A stretch of DNA of 64,000 nt from Ciona savignyi. Lineage: Eukaryota; Chordata; Ascidiacea; Phlebobranchia; Cionidae. Shown here piece by piece: positions 1 to 12,247 of the stretch. The DNA lies in the NCBI GenBank assembly GCA_000149265.1, contig CH000025.1, positions 391,171-455,170 on the forward strand. Direction: 5' to 3'. Positions within the stretch are counted from its first letter, which is position 1; every line of letters begins with the position of its first letter. The position numbers were made by a program, and so were the translations under genes. Under the pieces are notes generated by a model. That model had not been told where the DNA came from, made no database searches, and was given only the letters and a program-made list of their open reading frames with translations.

Positions 1-285
1 CCCGTTGGTCTAGCTGTTAAGTGTGTCGCCTTTCAATCGAAAGGTTGCAGGTGCAAAACTGGTCGCTAGCTAATCGGTTGTGTTCTTGGGCAAGGCACTT
101 AACGGCATTGCCTAAGCCTAGTTGATTAATGGGTTCTACTAAATTAAAGAACCGTGTGAATCATACCCAACACACTGCAATAGCTCCGGTAACTCGACGG
201 CGCAAGGTAATCTGACGATTCCCCGTATGCTAATAAAACCCCTCGGTTTTCCCATTCACGGGGATAAACATGAATATCCTATCCT
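1..285 (+). mobile_element. SINE-A copy (tRNA-derived), cut by window edge
   Basis: Head resembles a tRNA: A box TGGTCTAGCTG near the start and a B-box-like GGTGCAAAACT about 35 bases later. The body carries the family hallmarks (tgggcaaggcactt, gctccggtaactcgacg) and it ends in ggataaacatgaatatccta plus a short TATCC tail. It is the first of about 25 copies in the window and defines the plus orientation used for this family. Confidence 0.9.
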
Positions 286-1053
286 TTCACAATAATGAAT
301 CCTAAACAGCCTTCAACTCCAAAACAGACATATAATGAATATTGCATATAGCTACAGACAAAAATGAATATGTCATATAGCTGAATTGTTTCCCGCCGAT
401 CAACGTCTAATTGTTCAATAAGGTCAAATAAGGAGAAAACCCGCGGAAAGTGTAGAATGGTATAGCTATTGTTTGCTTTTCCACCCAAATCTTTATGTAT
501 TGCATCCGTAATTGTCCATTTGAACTCAAATTGACCTTTAAAATGCTTCCCGCAAAGTTGTGTTTATTTTTAATTCAGGCACTGGCGTCAATGTACTGCT
601 AAAAGTCCCTTTAGAGCCCGATTGACTTAAGTTATTGACAGTGAAATTAAACTACATGTCCACACTCTGACTACCAGAGCTGTTTTATTGTGTTTATAAT
701 ATTTCATATAACCTTAATTCTTGAGTGATAGGTTTGAATCATGTGGAGCGACGCAACATATATACATCAGTCAGTGATATTAATGTTACACTTTTAGGCA
801 GGGTCTCGATAACCTGTAGTCAGCAGCTCTCATCGATATATATAAAATGCTTGTATTCACGTAAGCAGCATAAAATCACAAGTTCACCAAAACACAATGC
901 AGTGGTCAAATATAAAAGAAAATGGGCGGTAAAGTCTAACGGTTTTAGCGGGAAGTATACAGATAAGGCGACAGGTAATTACTAATCAACGCACGCACCA
1001 AAATCACGCATCAAGATAACATTGTAACATTAATACGTTAAACCACTCGACAC
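286..1053. other. Intergenic, no gene seen
   Basis: AT-rich sequence between SINE pieces. Short open frames occur but show no exon signals, no recognisable protein and no codon bias. Nothing supportable was seen. Confidence 0.6.
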
Positions 1054-1352
1054 AGGATAGGATAGGATATTCATGTTTATTACCGTGAATGGGGAAACCT
1101 AGGGGGTTTACACACGGGCAATCGTCAGATCACCTCGCGCCCACCGTAGGATTTATGTAGTCTGCAGAGAAAAAGCAGATCGGCGAACGAAAGGGTCGAG
1201 AACTTTGATCTGACTGTTCTGGCTGTGGGCATTAACCAAATTCTGCTAAATCTCAATAGGCGACCGACCGGTTGGTCTGGTGGTTTAGTGCTATACCTTT
1301 CAACCCGAAGGTTGTAGGTTCGAAACTGGCCGCTAGCTAGTCGGTTGTGTTG
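1054..1352. mobile_element. Two SINE-A fragments in opposite orientation
   Basis: Bases 1054-1147 are the reverse complement of a SINE-A tail (ggatattcatgtttat ... gatcacctcgcgccc). Bases 1262-1352 are a plus-strand SINE-A head of the GGTTGGTCTGGTGG subtype. The ~115 bases between are not SINE-like. This looks like two truncated insertions or an inversion within one copy. Confidence 0.8.
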
Positions 1353-4300
1353 TGCAATGTATTCATATCCGAAATTCTCTTTAAAACAAAGTATGGCGAT
1401 GTTCCCAAAGCGAAGGCGAACTTTCGTTGGGTAAAAACGGCACATTTATGAGAGCCCTTCTTACTCAAACCGCCCGATACATATTTTTAAATAATGTAAA
1501 AAAATAATAAATGTATACGTCATAATCTTTCTTTAACAAACATAATCTTTCTCTTTCCAAAAAACATCTGATATAAATGTATACGTTATAATCGTTCACT
1601 ACATATGTGTAAGACGTCTTATTTTTCTTCAAAACTTTAACGTACCTTTGTGCCATCCTTTATACTAAATATAAGCTTCGCATTAAACACTCGCATCAAA
1701 TACACCTGTAAAAATGAACGCGATAAAACGTTCCAACCCAATAACTGTGGTTTCTCAGTTTGTCCGCAATGCGCTTGTTAAGCACGCGGATGACAGAAGT
1801 ATTTGGTTGAATCTTTTGGCCTTATTATTTCCATTTCATACATGTGGTATTTGCTGTATGGGCTATTTATTCTATTATGAGACTGATTCAGATCAAACGG
1901 TTGTGTAGTCTGCCAGTGGAGAACGCGTAAGCGAATCGAATTTTCAAACAAAGCAGTTTCACGCAGAGAATTATGACGTCATTCGTATTATGACGTCATA
2001 GTTATTTAGAATACTCTTGAGTCGCGACGAACGTGCGTTATATGGGCATTGCTATGTCAATCGTATTAATGAGATTATTAGGTGAAGAATGTGGCTTCAA
2101 GTATGCTTTTATGTAGAAGAAGCCTAATGTCGCTTTAAGGACACAGCTCGCGCTTGTGTAAGTAGATTATTGATGTATAGATAATAAAGGCCATTCAAGG
2201 ACGAGCGACGTACTTCACTGCGGAAAAATAAGCGCAGTCGTCAAGCATAATCATAAGCGAGACGGTGTGCTGAAATCAGTCATGCAGAAATATGTATCAT
2301 CATTAGCTGGCATAGCAGTGCTGCATGTATGTAATCGGAAATCTATAAAGAAAAGCTGTAAAGAACTTTTAAAGAGATTAAGTCTTAGTCAAGATATATG
2401 TTTTTAAAATTATTTTATAGGTTAAAAGTGTTTAACGATAGTCGTTTCAAACATTAACCTTCTAATATTGTAGTGAAATTTGGGTGCGTATAATGGCGTT
2501 CCCATTTGGCATCAAAGCAGTTTCTGTATATTTTATCCACGAAAAAAGACTGTAATCCTACTTAGTATTACTCGTAAAGCTCCGTTTCGAGCGCTACTCG
2601 CTAAAGTACTTCATATAAATATTGTGGTAACAAGTGCCTTCGGGAATTCGAGCTATCTTGCTGTAAGATATTGATTTCATAATATTGCTCGTAAAACTAA
2701 CGCGCCAATTTTTATTTTATTGTAATAAAATACCTGTGAGCCTGGTTAGCTAGAATTTTATAGATAAAGCGATAAAGCGTTGCATTTACTGTACAAACAG
2801 TCTGAAACTTTTATTTGTATTCGTTTTTTCAAAGTGAGTACTGTAATTAAAAACTAGCATAACAGATAAATTGTACAAGCTGCTTTGTTTGGTAACTTCG
2901 CCCACTGTGACGTAACATCAAACTAAATTATAGGCTGTCAAAATTACGCTTGGCTAAGTTTCGACGTCGAAAGTAAAACCCTGTAATTTTAAATACATTT
3001 GGCATTTAAAGAATAGTCAGATAATTTTCAATACAGATTAAAAAGGGAAGTTTGTTAAAGTCTTCCCATGTATATGTGCGAAACCGTGTAACCAGTACAC
3101 AAGTTACGCATATTTCGCAGCGTAGGCTTATGAAAGTTTCGTTTGCATTAGCTGCATGTAAATAGGCCTTCGGGCGTAATTCGAAGCTTGTTTGTCAGTA
3201 ACTATTGATCTTTTTTGACATGTAGACTTACACTCAGCTTTTGCAGTAACATAATTTATGTTTTGTGATTGACGCATACACTAGGTATGCTAGTATGTAT
3301 CATAAAGGACAAGAGACGTTCAATAGTAGACCTGTGTAGAGTAGACCTAGCTATTGTTCGAAAACATCGATTTTATCAATGACTGTTCGTAATAATCTGT
3401 TATTTTCGGCTTTGTAATAGGATATTAGCTTTAGGTTGCAAGGTCTGGCCCAGGGCGCAGCTAAGTATTTATTTGGAAATGTAGATTTTTGACTCTTTAT
3501 ACCAGGTTCGACACTATTTAGGTTTTTTTTTGCAATTTTTATTCAGAGTTCAAACGTTCACTTATGTTTTGTCGTGCTTTAAATTTTATCAGAAGTCGTT
3601 ATAATTTAGAACTGAAACTACCGTAAAATGGTGGTCAATAGCTGCCGTGTGTACAAATTCCCGTGACGTGCATTGTCCAGTAAAGCCGGTATTTGAAAGA
3701 GCGTGACTAATTGTCTCTTACGCTAACACGGTTGGCCTACCTTCTTATAAAGAGGATTTGTAGGCGTTTGTGTGTCAAACAAGCGGTTTACTACTCTTTC
3801 TGTTTAAGACTCGTAGTTATATTTGCTCGTGTTATGTTGGCTTATAGCCTACAAAATAGTTTCAGTACATCTGTTGTTTTTAAGGGTAGTCGGGCGAGTT
3901 CAATAAGGAGAAAGAAACTGTTCCGTATTTTAGTGGCGTCTGTTAATCGCGCTGCGGTTTTGTGGGTAAAGGCGTGCCAGGAAAGGGAAATGACTAAACA
4001 ATCACAGTCAAGTTTCTAGTTAAAGTGAACTGACAGAGGCTTTGTTTTAACCAAGTATGTTAGCTTTGATTTTACTTTCGCTTAAAAGTGCAATTGAGGC
4101 CAGGTTTAGTAGCACGCTAATTACCATGGGAGATACCATTACTTAAGACGGGACGAGTGTAATTAACATTTAAGCTAATACGATATTGATGCTAGCTTAT
4201 TACCGGATTTAAGACGGGTTCTGGACTGTTTGTATACAAACACAACAGCCAATACGCTACGCAGAAGGTTTATATTTCATGACGTAGAGTGCCGGTTCGC

Positions 4301-4612
4301 TCGTATTTCCATTTTATTTTAGGAGATACATCAAACGCGATCGGACAATAACCGAAAACCAATATTTGCTGGATATCGTCTCTATTCGGACTATTTCCTT
4401 TTACGCTTAAGTTTCAATCAATCGGCGAGCGCTACTGTTAGGACGTGCTGCGAGATAATTTTGCGGAATAAGGCTTAAAAGAGAAAAAAGAAAAAAACTG
4501 CTCGCTAGAAGAGGGTTATAGTTTATGTAGGTTGGGGCTAGGGTTAGAATAGGTGTTAAAGATTGAGGCGCGGGTCAATAATTGTGCAGTTTTTAAGGGT
4601 TTTTGTATTGGA
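1353..4612. other. Long intergenic stretch, no gene seen
   Basis: About 3.2 kb of AT-rich sequence. The longest frame (about 102 codons near 3711-4019) begins at TTG rather than ATG, lacks splice context and resembles no family. No tRNA, repeat array or other structure could be supported here. Confidence 0.6.
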
Positions 4613-4832
4613 ACGGGGGAAAACTAAAAGGAGGGAAAGCGGGAAGGAGGGAAACTGCACGCTAAAATGAAGATTAGTGCATTAGAGTTAATTTTAAACA
4701 TGGGGTTGGAGTTAAGGTTAGTTCTAGGGTTGAGATTAGTGTTTGGTGCAGGGTTAAATTTAGTTTAAATAGTTTTGGTAAGCAGTTTCCCCCATTCCCT
4801 CCTCCCCGTTTTCCCCCTTTTTAGTGTTGCCC
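4613..4832 (+). mobile_element. MITE-1 copy
   Basis: Non-autonomous DNA element of about 220 bp. The left end ggggaaaactaaaaggaggg is mirrored by cccccttttagtgttgccc at the right. The inner arms gaaactgcacgctaaaat and taagcagtttccccc extend the inverted repeat to about 50 bp. The core is rich in ggttag/gttaggg runs. About ten related copies occur in the window. Confidence 0.85.
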
Positions 4833-5277
4833 ATTGGATCGTCCGCTCCTGGTCCTAGTTTCAAACCCGTGATATATTGTCTAATCACAATTCGCTTAGT
4901 TTGCAGGAATGTACTAGTAGCACTTAGCAGCTAACCATTCGGCCATGTGCGTGTAATTAGATTTGACAAGCGCAAGTGAAAAGTAACAAATCTAACAATA
5001 CTTATTCTTATACTTATAAAGAAACGTGAACCGCAAAAAAGGGGGAAACAATATATAGCTATTGTGCTTTGACGGTCGTATGGTAGGTTCGCAAATTAAG
5101 TTTCGTTTTGAGCTGAATCCTTTAAATATTTACAGAATACTTAAAAGCCCCGAGGTCTGTTTACATATCCCATTCACCTGAACTATGATCTATTATCATA
5201 ATGGGTTAACAAATATTTAAAATCAACATATATGTCGACACCGGCTGTAAGGTCGATTCTTAGAATAAGGGTTCAGG

Positions 5278-5578
5278 CGAAACGGGATTATTATTGGAGG
5301 AAAGAAAGGAAACTGCTCACTTAGACTATAAAACTGGCCGAATGGTTAACGCGACCGATACATATACAGACTGACATATAATAACGGTCTTAGCAACTAG
5401 CTCTTTTTGGGTTCGAAACTAAAGCCGGTAAAAAAATAGAAAACTAATTTTAACCCTGATGTTTTAAATACTAATCTCAACCCCAGAACTAACGCTAACC
5501 CTTGTACTTCCACTTACCTCAATGTCGTAATCGTCATTTTAGTCTACAGTTTCCCCTCATTCCCCTCCATTTCGTTTT
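5278..5578 (-). mobile_element. MITE-1 copy interrupted by SINE-B
   Basis: MITE-1 arms are visible at both ends (ggaaactgctcactta on the left, tctacagtttcccctc on the right), and the right core reads ctaatctcaaccccagaact, the reverse of the usual core. A SINE-B copy (about 5331-5440) lies between the halves, so SINE-B inserted after the MITE. Confidence 0.8.
5331..5440 (+). mobile_element. SINE-B (tRNA-Ser-like) nested in MITE-1
   Basis: The head reads TGGCCGAATGGTTAACGCGA, matching a pol III A box of the class II tRNA-Ser type. A B-box-like GGGTTCGAAACT follows and the copy ends in an A-rich tail. It lies inside the flanking MITE-1. Confidence 0.8.
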
Positions 5579-5867
5579 CGAAAGCAATTTTAACGTGGAT
5601 TTAACGACCTCGTCTGTATAATTTAATATTTTATAGCCAATAGATCGTCACTTTAATGTGGTAAAGTATAAAAACGGTCGTTTTTGTCAGTTTATTAACA
5701 TTCGGTGTTATGTTTCTCTTTTACGGTTTTACGCAACGTATTCTATTCTTTGTTTTGCAGATAAATTATCAGCAGAGCTAAACCGTAAAAAGGTGCTTTT
5801 ATATTTACCTACTTTTTATAAAGAAGAGTTTTAAATTCAAGGAGATAGTAGATCACCAAGTCTAGTA

Positions 5868-6075
5868 GGGAAAACTAAAAGAAGGGAGGCGGTAAGGAGG
5901 GAAATTGCACACTTAAAGGAAGATTATGATATTAGAGTTAGTTGTAAACATTGGGTTGAAGTTAGGGTTAGTTCTGGGATTGAGATTAGTGTTTAGGGCA
6001 GTGTTTAAATTAGTTTTCATAATTTTAGTGAGCAGTTTTCCTTCTTCCCCCTTTTCTTACTTTTAGTGCTGCCCA
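5868..6075 (+). mobile_element. MITE-1 copy
   Basis: Ends gggaaaactaaaagaaggga and cttacttttagtgctgccca form the family inverted repeat. The core holds gaagttagggttagttctgg. It lies 0.5 kb upstream of the EF-hand gene start. Confidence 0.85.
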
Positions 6076-6574
6076 GTAGATATAGAAAATCTTTATACTT
6101 GGGTTTAACGCCGCAAAATGGACGAAAAATGTGTAGGAATGTTAAGCAGCGATGGAATTGTCATCATTTGTTTTTTATCGGCGGGTAAAATATACCTTTT
6201 GCGTAATCGTGCTACCTGGGCATGCCATGACGCATTCAACGTCATATTAACGTGACGTTGTCGACTGTGTTATTTAAATATTTTTAATATGTGTCGTGCC
6301 ATCGCCATAGCTACTCGACGGTTTATTGAATTAGTTTGATTTAAAAATATAAACAATCTAAGGCATGCCGACATTTCGTAAACTATTGCGTTTAAATGGT
6401 TTGGGTTTTAGTGAGATTGTATTTTTAGCGTTTGAAGTTAGATTTTGCACCGATAATTTTATATAAACGTATTACCATACATTTTCTATTCCTAAAACAT
6501 AGAATCTCTTGCATTTTTTCAATCGTTACCTTTCAAGGCTGTAGATTTTGGTTCTTTAAATTCAATACCGCGAG

Positions 6575-9500
6575 ATGGCGCAGGAGAAATCACGTCAATA
6601 CAAGCGACGTCTACGGGAAAAGAATCGGTATTGCAGCAATGTTAGTATCCTCAGCACTCTGAGCGTGGGATCGGAAGGAAACTGGAAAATGAGGTAAAAT
6701 GTCAGCTTTGCTTTAACGGTTAACGCGACGGGACAGGTGCTTAATTGAAATTGAGCATCATTTACCGCTTCAGCTTATGAGATACACCGAGTAGGATATT
6801 CATGTTTTTATTCGTGAGTGGGAAAACTAAGAGGGTATTACACGTGCAATTGTAAGATCACCTCGCGCCCACCGTCGGTTTGTTATGTATGATTCACGTT
6901 CCTTCCATTTGAAAGAACCCAATAATCCGCTGGGTTCAGGCAATGTCCGAAAAGTGCCTTGCCCCAAGGACACAACCACAACCGACGAGTCAGCCAACAG
7001 TTTCTTTCCTGTATCCCTTTCGGTTGGAAGGTGTCGCACTAAACCACCAGACTAACCAGTCGGACTATACATATACACCTCTCCGCCGTTGCGCAATCGT
7101 GTATTTGGACCCGGATTATACAACCACTGCTTAAAACAGACCTTACGGCGGGTCTGGTGGTTGTGTACCCCTCCGTGTTTTCGTATTGACCAAATTTTTA
7201 CGTTTTTAAACATATTGTTTTACATTTTTATTTTTTCTTCCAGAGTTCCCTCCCTACGCGCAAGTCAATTGCCGGAAGAGTTGTTAGAAGTCTATGAGGA
7301 AGCGTTCTATTTGCTGGATCCCAATGATTCAGGAGCTATAGGTGATTCTACAATTTTATTATAAGCTTCTGCATTATATTACGAGCATATTCCGGCCTTG
7401 GTAGGCAGTTTATTGTATCACACATTTATTGCACACTTTGTTCATTGGGCTCACATTTATTGCACACTTTATTGGCTGTAAGTCAATACAGATTTGTGTA
7501 GATTGCGAGGGTCCCCATGATAACTGCCCAGCGAGCTTAATCTTTAAGGCTACACTGGTCTTCTTGTGGCCTATACACAGACATACACAAACAAATATAG
7601 GCATAATATATTTAAACTTGGGCTTTCTTGAGAAAAAATAGCATATTAAAATGTTTAATATGGCCTCACCATTTTGACTTTGTGCGTTACATTATTTATA
7701 AGTCAATGCTAAGATATCCATCACTAAACCCATTAACAAAGTAAAACAATTGCATTCGAGTGTTTGACCCACGGAATGGTTCAAAATACTAATAACAACA
7801 TCAATAAACATTCCAAGATTATACGGCATCCAATACGCAAATGCCAAATTCCGAAGATTGTGGTATCCAATAAACAAATGCAAAAATCGAAGATTTTGGC
7901 ATCCAATACAGCTGCGAAATAAGTTTCACCTTAACACTTAGAACCGCAAACAGAATCAATCGCAAGCCCGCAGCCCGAATATGGCATCGGAATCCAAAAA
8001 TGTTTTGTGGTAGCACTAGTTTTGTTTACTCGAACCCACCGGGCTGTTAGATAAGAATGAAATATTCTCGGCTTGTAAAGGAAGGCGTAAATCAAAACGT
8101 TATCGTGTTGCGCTCAATTTAGTTTAACACGAGGGGCATACCTGTTTGGAACTTGTCAGAATATTATATTTGTTAAATAGATAAGAAAACATTCTTTCAA
8201 AATGACAAAACTCGTGTTTTAATGTGCACAAAACTGGTAACTAACACTTGTTATAGTTTAAGAGTAATTCATATTTTAAGATTAATTCATATTTTTATTT
8301 ATAAGAAGATTGTCTTAGTAGAAGGACATAATATTCTATTCAATGGGTTATTTCCGTTAATAGGAAAGCGCAGGACGTTATCGCACGTACAAATAAATTA
8401 TCTCGCGAATACGAAAGGAAGCGTTTTCACACGGCAGATCACCTAGCCCCACCTTTGGTTTTCCACAGCCATTGCAATGTGTTGTATGATTGAGACATTT
8501 TTTAGTTTTATAGCAACATTTAAATTATAAGTGTGCATGATCCGTCTTTAAACTGCGTTCTAACAATTTGTATTAAAAAACATTAATCGTTAAGCTATAG
8601 GCTAGGGCGTAGATGCCGCAATTTATTATGAAACACTTAGATGTACGATCACGTGGACGAATGGTTAACGCGAGCGTTACGACTCTTATAAAAAAAGGTC
8701 CTATTGACAAGCCTATCATGGGTTCGAAACTTGGATATTCGTTCGTCCAATACTTTTGATTGTTTGTATTTCGCAATCTTCGCATCGCGGTTCGGGGTGA
8801 GCGATTTCATATCCGGGGGTTCGAGGGGAAATACCCTTTCTCGTCGTTATCCGACGACTTCAAACATCGTTCGATTGCGCTGGGTGATAATCTCGACAAA
8901 TAATCTCGACAAAACTAGCCCCATAATCTTGACAATCCTCCGAAACCAAGGGTGTTAACACTACGCTGATTCGCATAGGAGCACGAGAGGTCGGGATAGT
9001 GATGCGAGCTCTCGGCCAGGAACCCACCGACGAGGAAATACACAACCTCATCCAAGAAGTAGATCGGAGCTCGACCGGTTCTCTCACTTTCAACGACTTC
9101 CTAGCGTTCTTAGCGCATATTTGCCAGGTGAGTTGATATTGTTTGCTGGTGGTCTGTTCCCATTATAATACGCGTTGTAACGTCACAGGACGAAGACCCC
9201 GACGAAGAGTGGGAATCGGTTTTCAAACGATTTGACAGAAACGGTAAGTTTATATTTTTATGTTTCTATGTTTATTTACTCTACCGACATTGTCCATTAC
9301 ATTATCGATGGTTAAAGAAGGCGTTTAATCAATTATTCTCCTATACCCAATGCCAACTGACCTCACGAAAAAGCTCTCAAATTTCTGCCACAAAATGCCT
9401 TAAATTAAAACTACTAACTAAAATAAAACGGATATAGTGGTAGTCTAAGTAAGTCGAGTTGATTTCTAAGGTTGGAGAAGCGCAGGGGCGTTAAAAGGGT

Positions 9501-10365
9501 GTGCATTGCTTAGAATGCATTAAAGTGCATTCTATAAAATAGAATATTAATTTGCATATTTGGTTGTGAAACAACTTCAGTAGTTGTAACACAGTTCATC
9601 GTCAGATTAACTCTTCCCTTCAGTCGAGTTACCGGACCTCGGAATGAAGTTTGCTGTGTTTTTATTAAATTTTTTAGTTTTCTATCGATATATTTGAATA
9701 GAGTGTGTCGAATTAACGTTTGTTAAATTCCTTACTTAAAACCGCCATAAAATTGAACTCCAGGTAACTTTCTGGCATTACTTTACTGATAAACATAAAG
9801 TAACGGACCCATCCTATTAAAAGTGGTCTGCTGATGTACTTAACTGTTATAACCACGCGGCCGCCGCTTCGAATAGGATGGCTCCCTTGTTATCATCACA
9901 TTATACCATGTGCTTAAGCAGCAGTGTTAAGTATCTTTTTCGCCTAGGTTTTGCGGCCACGTCCGCTATATTTATTGATTTATATTCTTTTTTAAATGAC
10001 GTGTTTTAACGACTGTACGTTTTTACGTCTTTTCTTGTTTCTGTGTCGTAGTTATATTCGTTTGCCATTTTAAAAAACTGTGGCAAAAATATGAATAAAC
10101 TAAACTAAACTATAACACAAAACTGAATAAATTATAAGACAAAACTGAATGACACTATAACACTATAAGACTGAACTATATAAATAAGTGATTTTTTTAC
10201 GTAGGCGACGGTTACATCGATGAGAACGACCTCCGAAAAACGTTGATTGAACTCCGGCTGAAGTTCACCGACGCTGACATTGAAGAAATGATTTGCGAAT
10301 TCTTGCCGCCTTATTCAAGGACGCGTAGATTAAGCTTCGATGACTTTTTAAACATCGTGGGCTGA
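6575..10365 (+). CDS. Calmodulin/troponin C-like protein with four EF-hand units
   Basis: Five exons: 6575-6693, 7244-7341, 8979-9127, 9189-9243 and 10205-10365, all GT-AG with matching phases (2, 1, 0, 1), giving 193 residues. After a ~45-residue basic extension, the protein follows calmodulin closely, e.g. EVGIVMRALGQEPTDEEI in the E-helix region. EF1 loop DPNDSGAIGARE and EF3 loop DRNGDGYIDEND keep the main ligands; EF2 (DRSSTGSLTFND) is weaker; EF4 (around PPYSRTRRLSFDDF) has lost them and is two residues longer. The family is a Ca2+ sensor; troponin C, a calmodulin-like protein or a light-chain relative are all possible. Exon 1 is inferred from a good start context (GAGATGG) and exact phase; the other four exons are firm. 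Introns carry SINE-A and SINE-B copies. Confidence 0.85.
6791..7067 (-). mobile_element. SINE-A copy in EF-hand intron 1
   Basis: Reverse-complement SINE-A: begins taggatattcatgtttttat and ends actaaaccaccagactaacc, the reverse of the tRNA-like head of the GGTTAGTCTGGTGG subtype. Diverged but full length. Confidence 0.85.
8646..8740 (+). mobile_element. SINE-B copy in EF-hand intron 2
   Basis: Contains cgtggacgaatggttaacgc (A box region), cctatcatgggttcgaaact (B box) and the family's internal gactcttataaaaaaaggtc. Confidence 0.8.
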
Positions 10366-10493
10366 TGTAATTGAATATTATAGATATTTTTGAAAAATAC
10401 GCGGGGTGGGGGGGCTGAAAATACGCGGGGTGGTGGTTTAGTAAAAAGGGGGAGGGGGTATAATATAATAGGACAAATATTTTTCTGTGCTAA

Positions 10494-10719
10494 GAGGCGA
10501 AAACTAAAAGAAGGATAAGCGGAAAATCGGGAAGGAGGGAAACTGCAAACTAAAATAAAGATTAAGACATTAGAGTTAGTTTTAAAGTTGGTGTTGGAGT
10601 TGCGGTTAGTTCTGGGGTTAAGATTACTGTTTAGGATAGGGTTAAAATTAATTTCCATAGTTTTAATATAAGCAGTTTCCCTCCTTCCTGCTTTATTCCT
10701 CATTTTAGTGTTCCCCGTG
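10494..10719 (+). mobile_element. MITE-1 copy
   Basis: Starts ggcgaaaactaaaagaagga and ends cctcattttagtgttccccg, with core ggggttaagattactgttta. It sits about 130 bp after the EF-hand stop codon and contains an AATAAA motif. Confidence 0.85.
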
Positions 10720-11149
10720 CTAAGATGTTAAACTCTATACATCACACATTCGCGCGCTACCAGTCTGTCCTATTTTGGTAAAAATAATATTAGCCTTACA
10801 AGCTGTCGCGCAATATGGCAAATCGTGTGTCTTTAAAACAAGCGATATAATGACGACCACAACCGCAACAAAGTTAACGCAAAAGTCAGAACACAATCTT
10901 CAGCCTTCTAATGCTTGGCTGCCTGCATTTTTCAAGATTTTATTTATTTGTTATAATCGTGCTGTTGTACTTTTATTTGATTTTTTTCTCGTTTTATGCA
11001 CCAAATAGCAAATTTAAAGCCATAACAGCTTTTTAATACTTCGCTTCAAATTCCGCAAATATAAAATACTTATTTTAAACAAAGTTTTATAGTTTTATGT
11101 TTTGCAACATAATATATGTATGGGGCAAATCCAAGTAACAACGATATAG

Positions 11150-11361
11150 GCCAGGCATAGGCAAAATACGGCCCGAGTCCGGCTCTGGCCCGTGAAGGGA
11201 TTTGACCGCCCGCAAACTAACCATACCCTTTAATGTGGTCTTGCTTTAGTGAATAAATATGTGATTAATATATTGAATACTATTCATGTAATAATCCGGC
11301 CCACCAAAATCGATTTCCCACATCTGGCCCGCCGACTAGAGAAGTTGCCCACCCCTGGTGT
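11150..11361 (+). mobile_element. MITE-3, hAT-like non-autonomous element
   Basis: Left end caggcataggcaaaatacgg and right end agaagttgcccacccctgg form imperfect inverted repeats of the CAGGGGTGGGCAA type seen in hAT transposons. The internal marker ctattcatgtaataatccgg recurs in all copies (22604, 41845, 47043, 52708, 53056). Confidence 0.8.
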
Positions 11362-11497
11362 AGGTCAAAAAATGTGTTCCCAATTTAGACATTTCCGACT
11401 ATCCTATTTTTTCAACAAAGTTTCAATTTTGCATAATTAATTGATGTTAAAAAACACTATTTTTAAAATGTTGCTTATTTGCCGTTTAGGTACGATT

Positions 11498-11786
11498 AGG
11501 ATAGGATATTCATGTCTATCCCTGTGAATGGGAAAACCAAAGTGGTTTACACACGGGCAATCGTCAGATCACCTCGCGCTCATCGTCGGGTTACCGGAGC
11601 TATTGCAGTGGGTTGTTTATGATAGACACGTTCCTTCAAATTGGTAGAACCCATTAATCCGCTGGGTTCAGGCAATGTCCGTAAAGTGCCTTGCCCAAGG
11701 ATACAACCGACTAGCTAGTGGCCAGTTTCGCACCTGCAACCTTTCGATTAAAAGGCGACGCACTAAACCACCAGACTAACCGGTGG
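11498..11786 (-). mobile_element. SINE-A, full length
   Basis: Reverse orientation from aggataggatattcatgtct to ctaaaccaccagactaaccg (GGTTAGTCTGGTGG head subtype). The hallmark blocks are intact, so it is a fairly young copy. Confidence 0.9.
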
Positions 11787-12039
11787 TTAAACTCATTAAG
11801 CAGCATCTTAAAATATTTCTGATGGTTCGCGCTTTTACTTCGTGTTTATTTACCTTGTATCCTGGTGTGGGATTTACAATTTCAGGAACAGGTTCTCTTT
11901 TGTATCGTGCTTACTAATCAACAGGTTCCATAAAAGGTCTAATGTTTGTTAAGAAAACAAGCATCTGATCGGTGATTATACCGACGTTCCAAGAACGGGT
12001 TCGACTGAACCCATGCGAAGCTCTTGAATCCCATCACTG

Positions 12040-12222
12040 TTTGTGCACATCGTCGGTTTCCGGAGCTCTTGCAGTGTGTTACATGAGCATAAACCAGTTC
12101 TTTAGTTTAATCTACTGGTGTCAGGCGATGTCCGACAAGTACCCAAATAACTGGAGATCGGTTTCGATCCTACAACCCTTTCTCTGAAACGCGACGCACT
12201 AAGCACCCAAGCTATTGGCCGG
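12040..12222 (-). mobile_element. Decayed SINE-A
   Basis: Still recognisable by ttgcagtgtgttacatgagc, caggcgatgtccgacaagta and gaaacgcgacgcactaagca, but strongly diverged. It ends just downstream of the CAP gene stop codon on the opposite strand. Confidence 0.6.
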
Positions 12223-12247
12223 ACGAATAGGAAACGACGTGATATGA

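Larger units (their letters stand above)
10366..12247. other. Intergenic between EF-hand and CAP genes
   Basis: Holds MITE-1 (10494-10719), a hAT-like MITE-3 (11150-11361), a full SINE-A (11498-11786) and a decayed SINE-A (about 12040-12222). No coding sequence could be supported. The EF-hand 3' untranslated region must lie at the left edge; the first AATAAA on this strand is inside the MITE-1 near 10551. Confidence 0.65.

Noticed and set aside
1262-1352. tRNA gene candidates from A/B-box-bearing sequences, here and at other SINE heads
   Set aside because: No copy folds as a full cloverleaf with paired acceptor stem; all are followed by SINE bodies. They are pol III promoters of SINEs, not tRNA genes.
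3711-4019. 102-codon plus frame in the left intergenic region
   Set aside because: Starts at TTG, no splice sites, no family resemblance and low-complexity Leu/Arg/Val content typical of chance.
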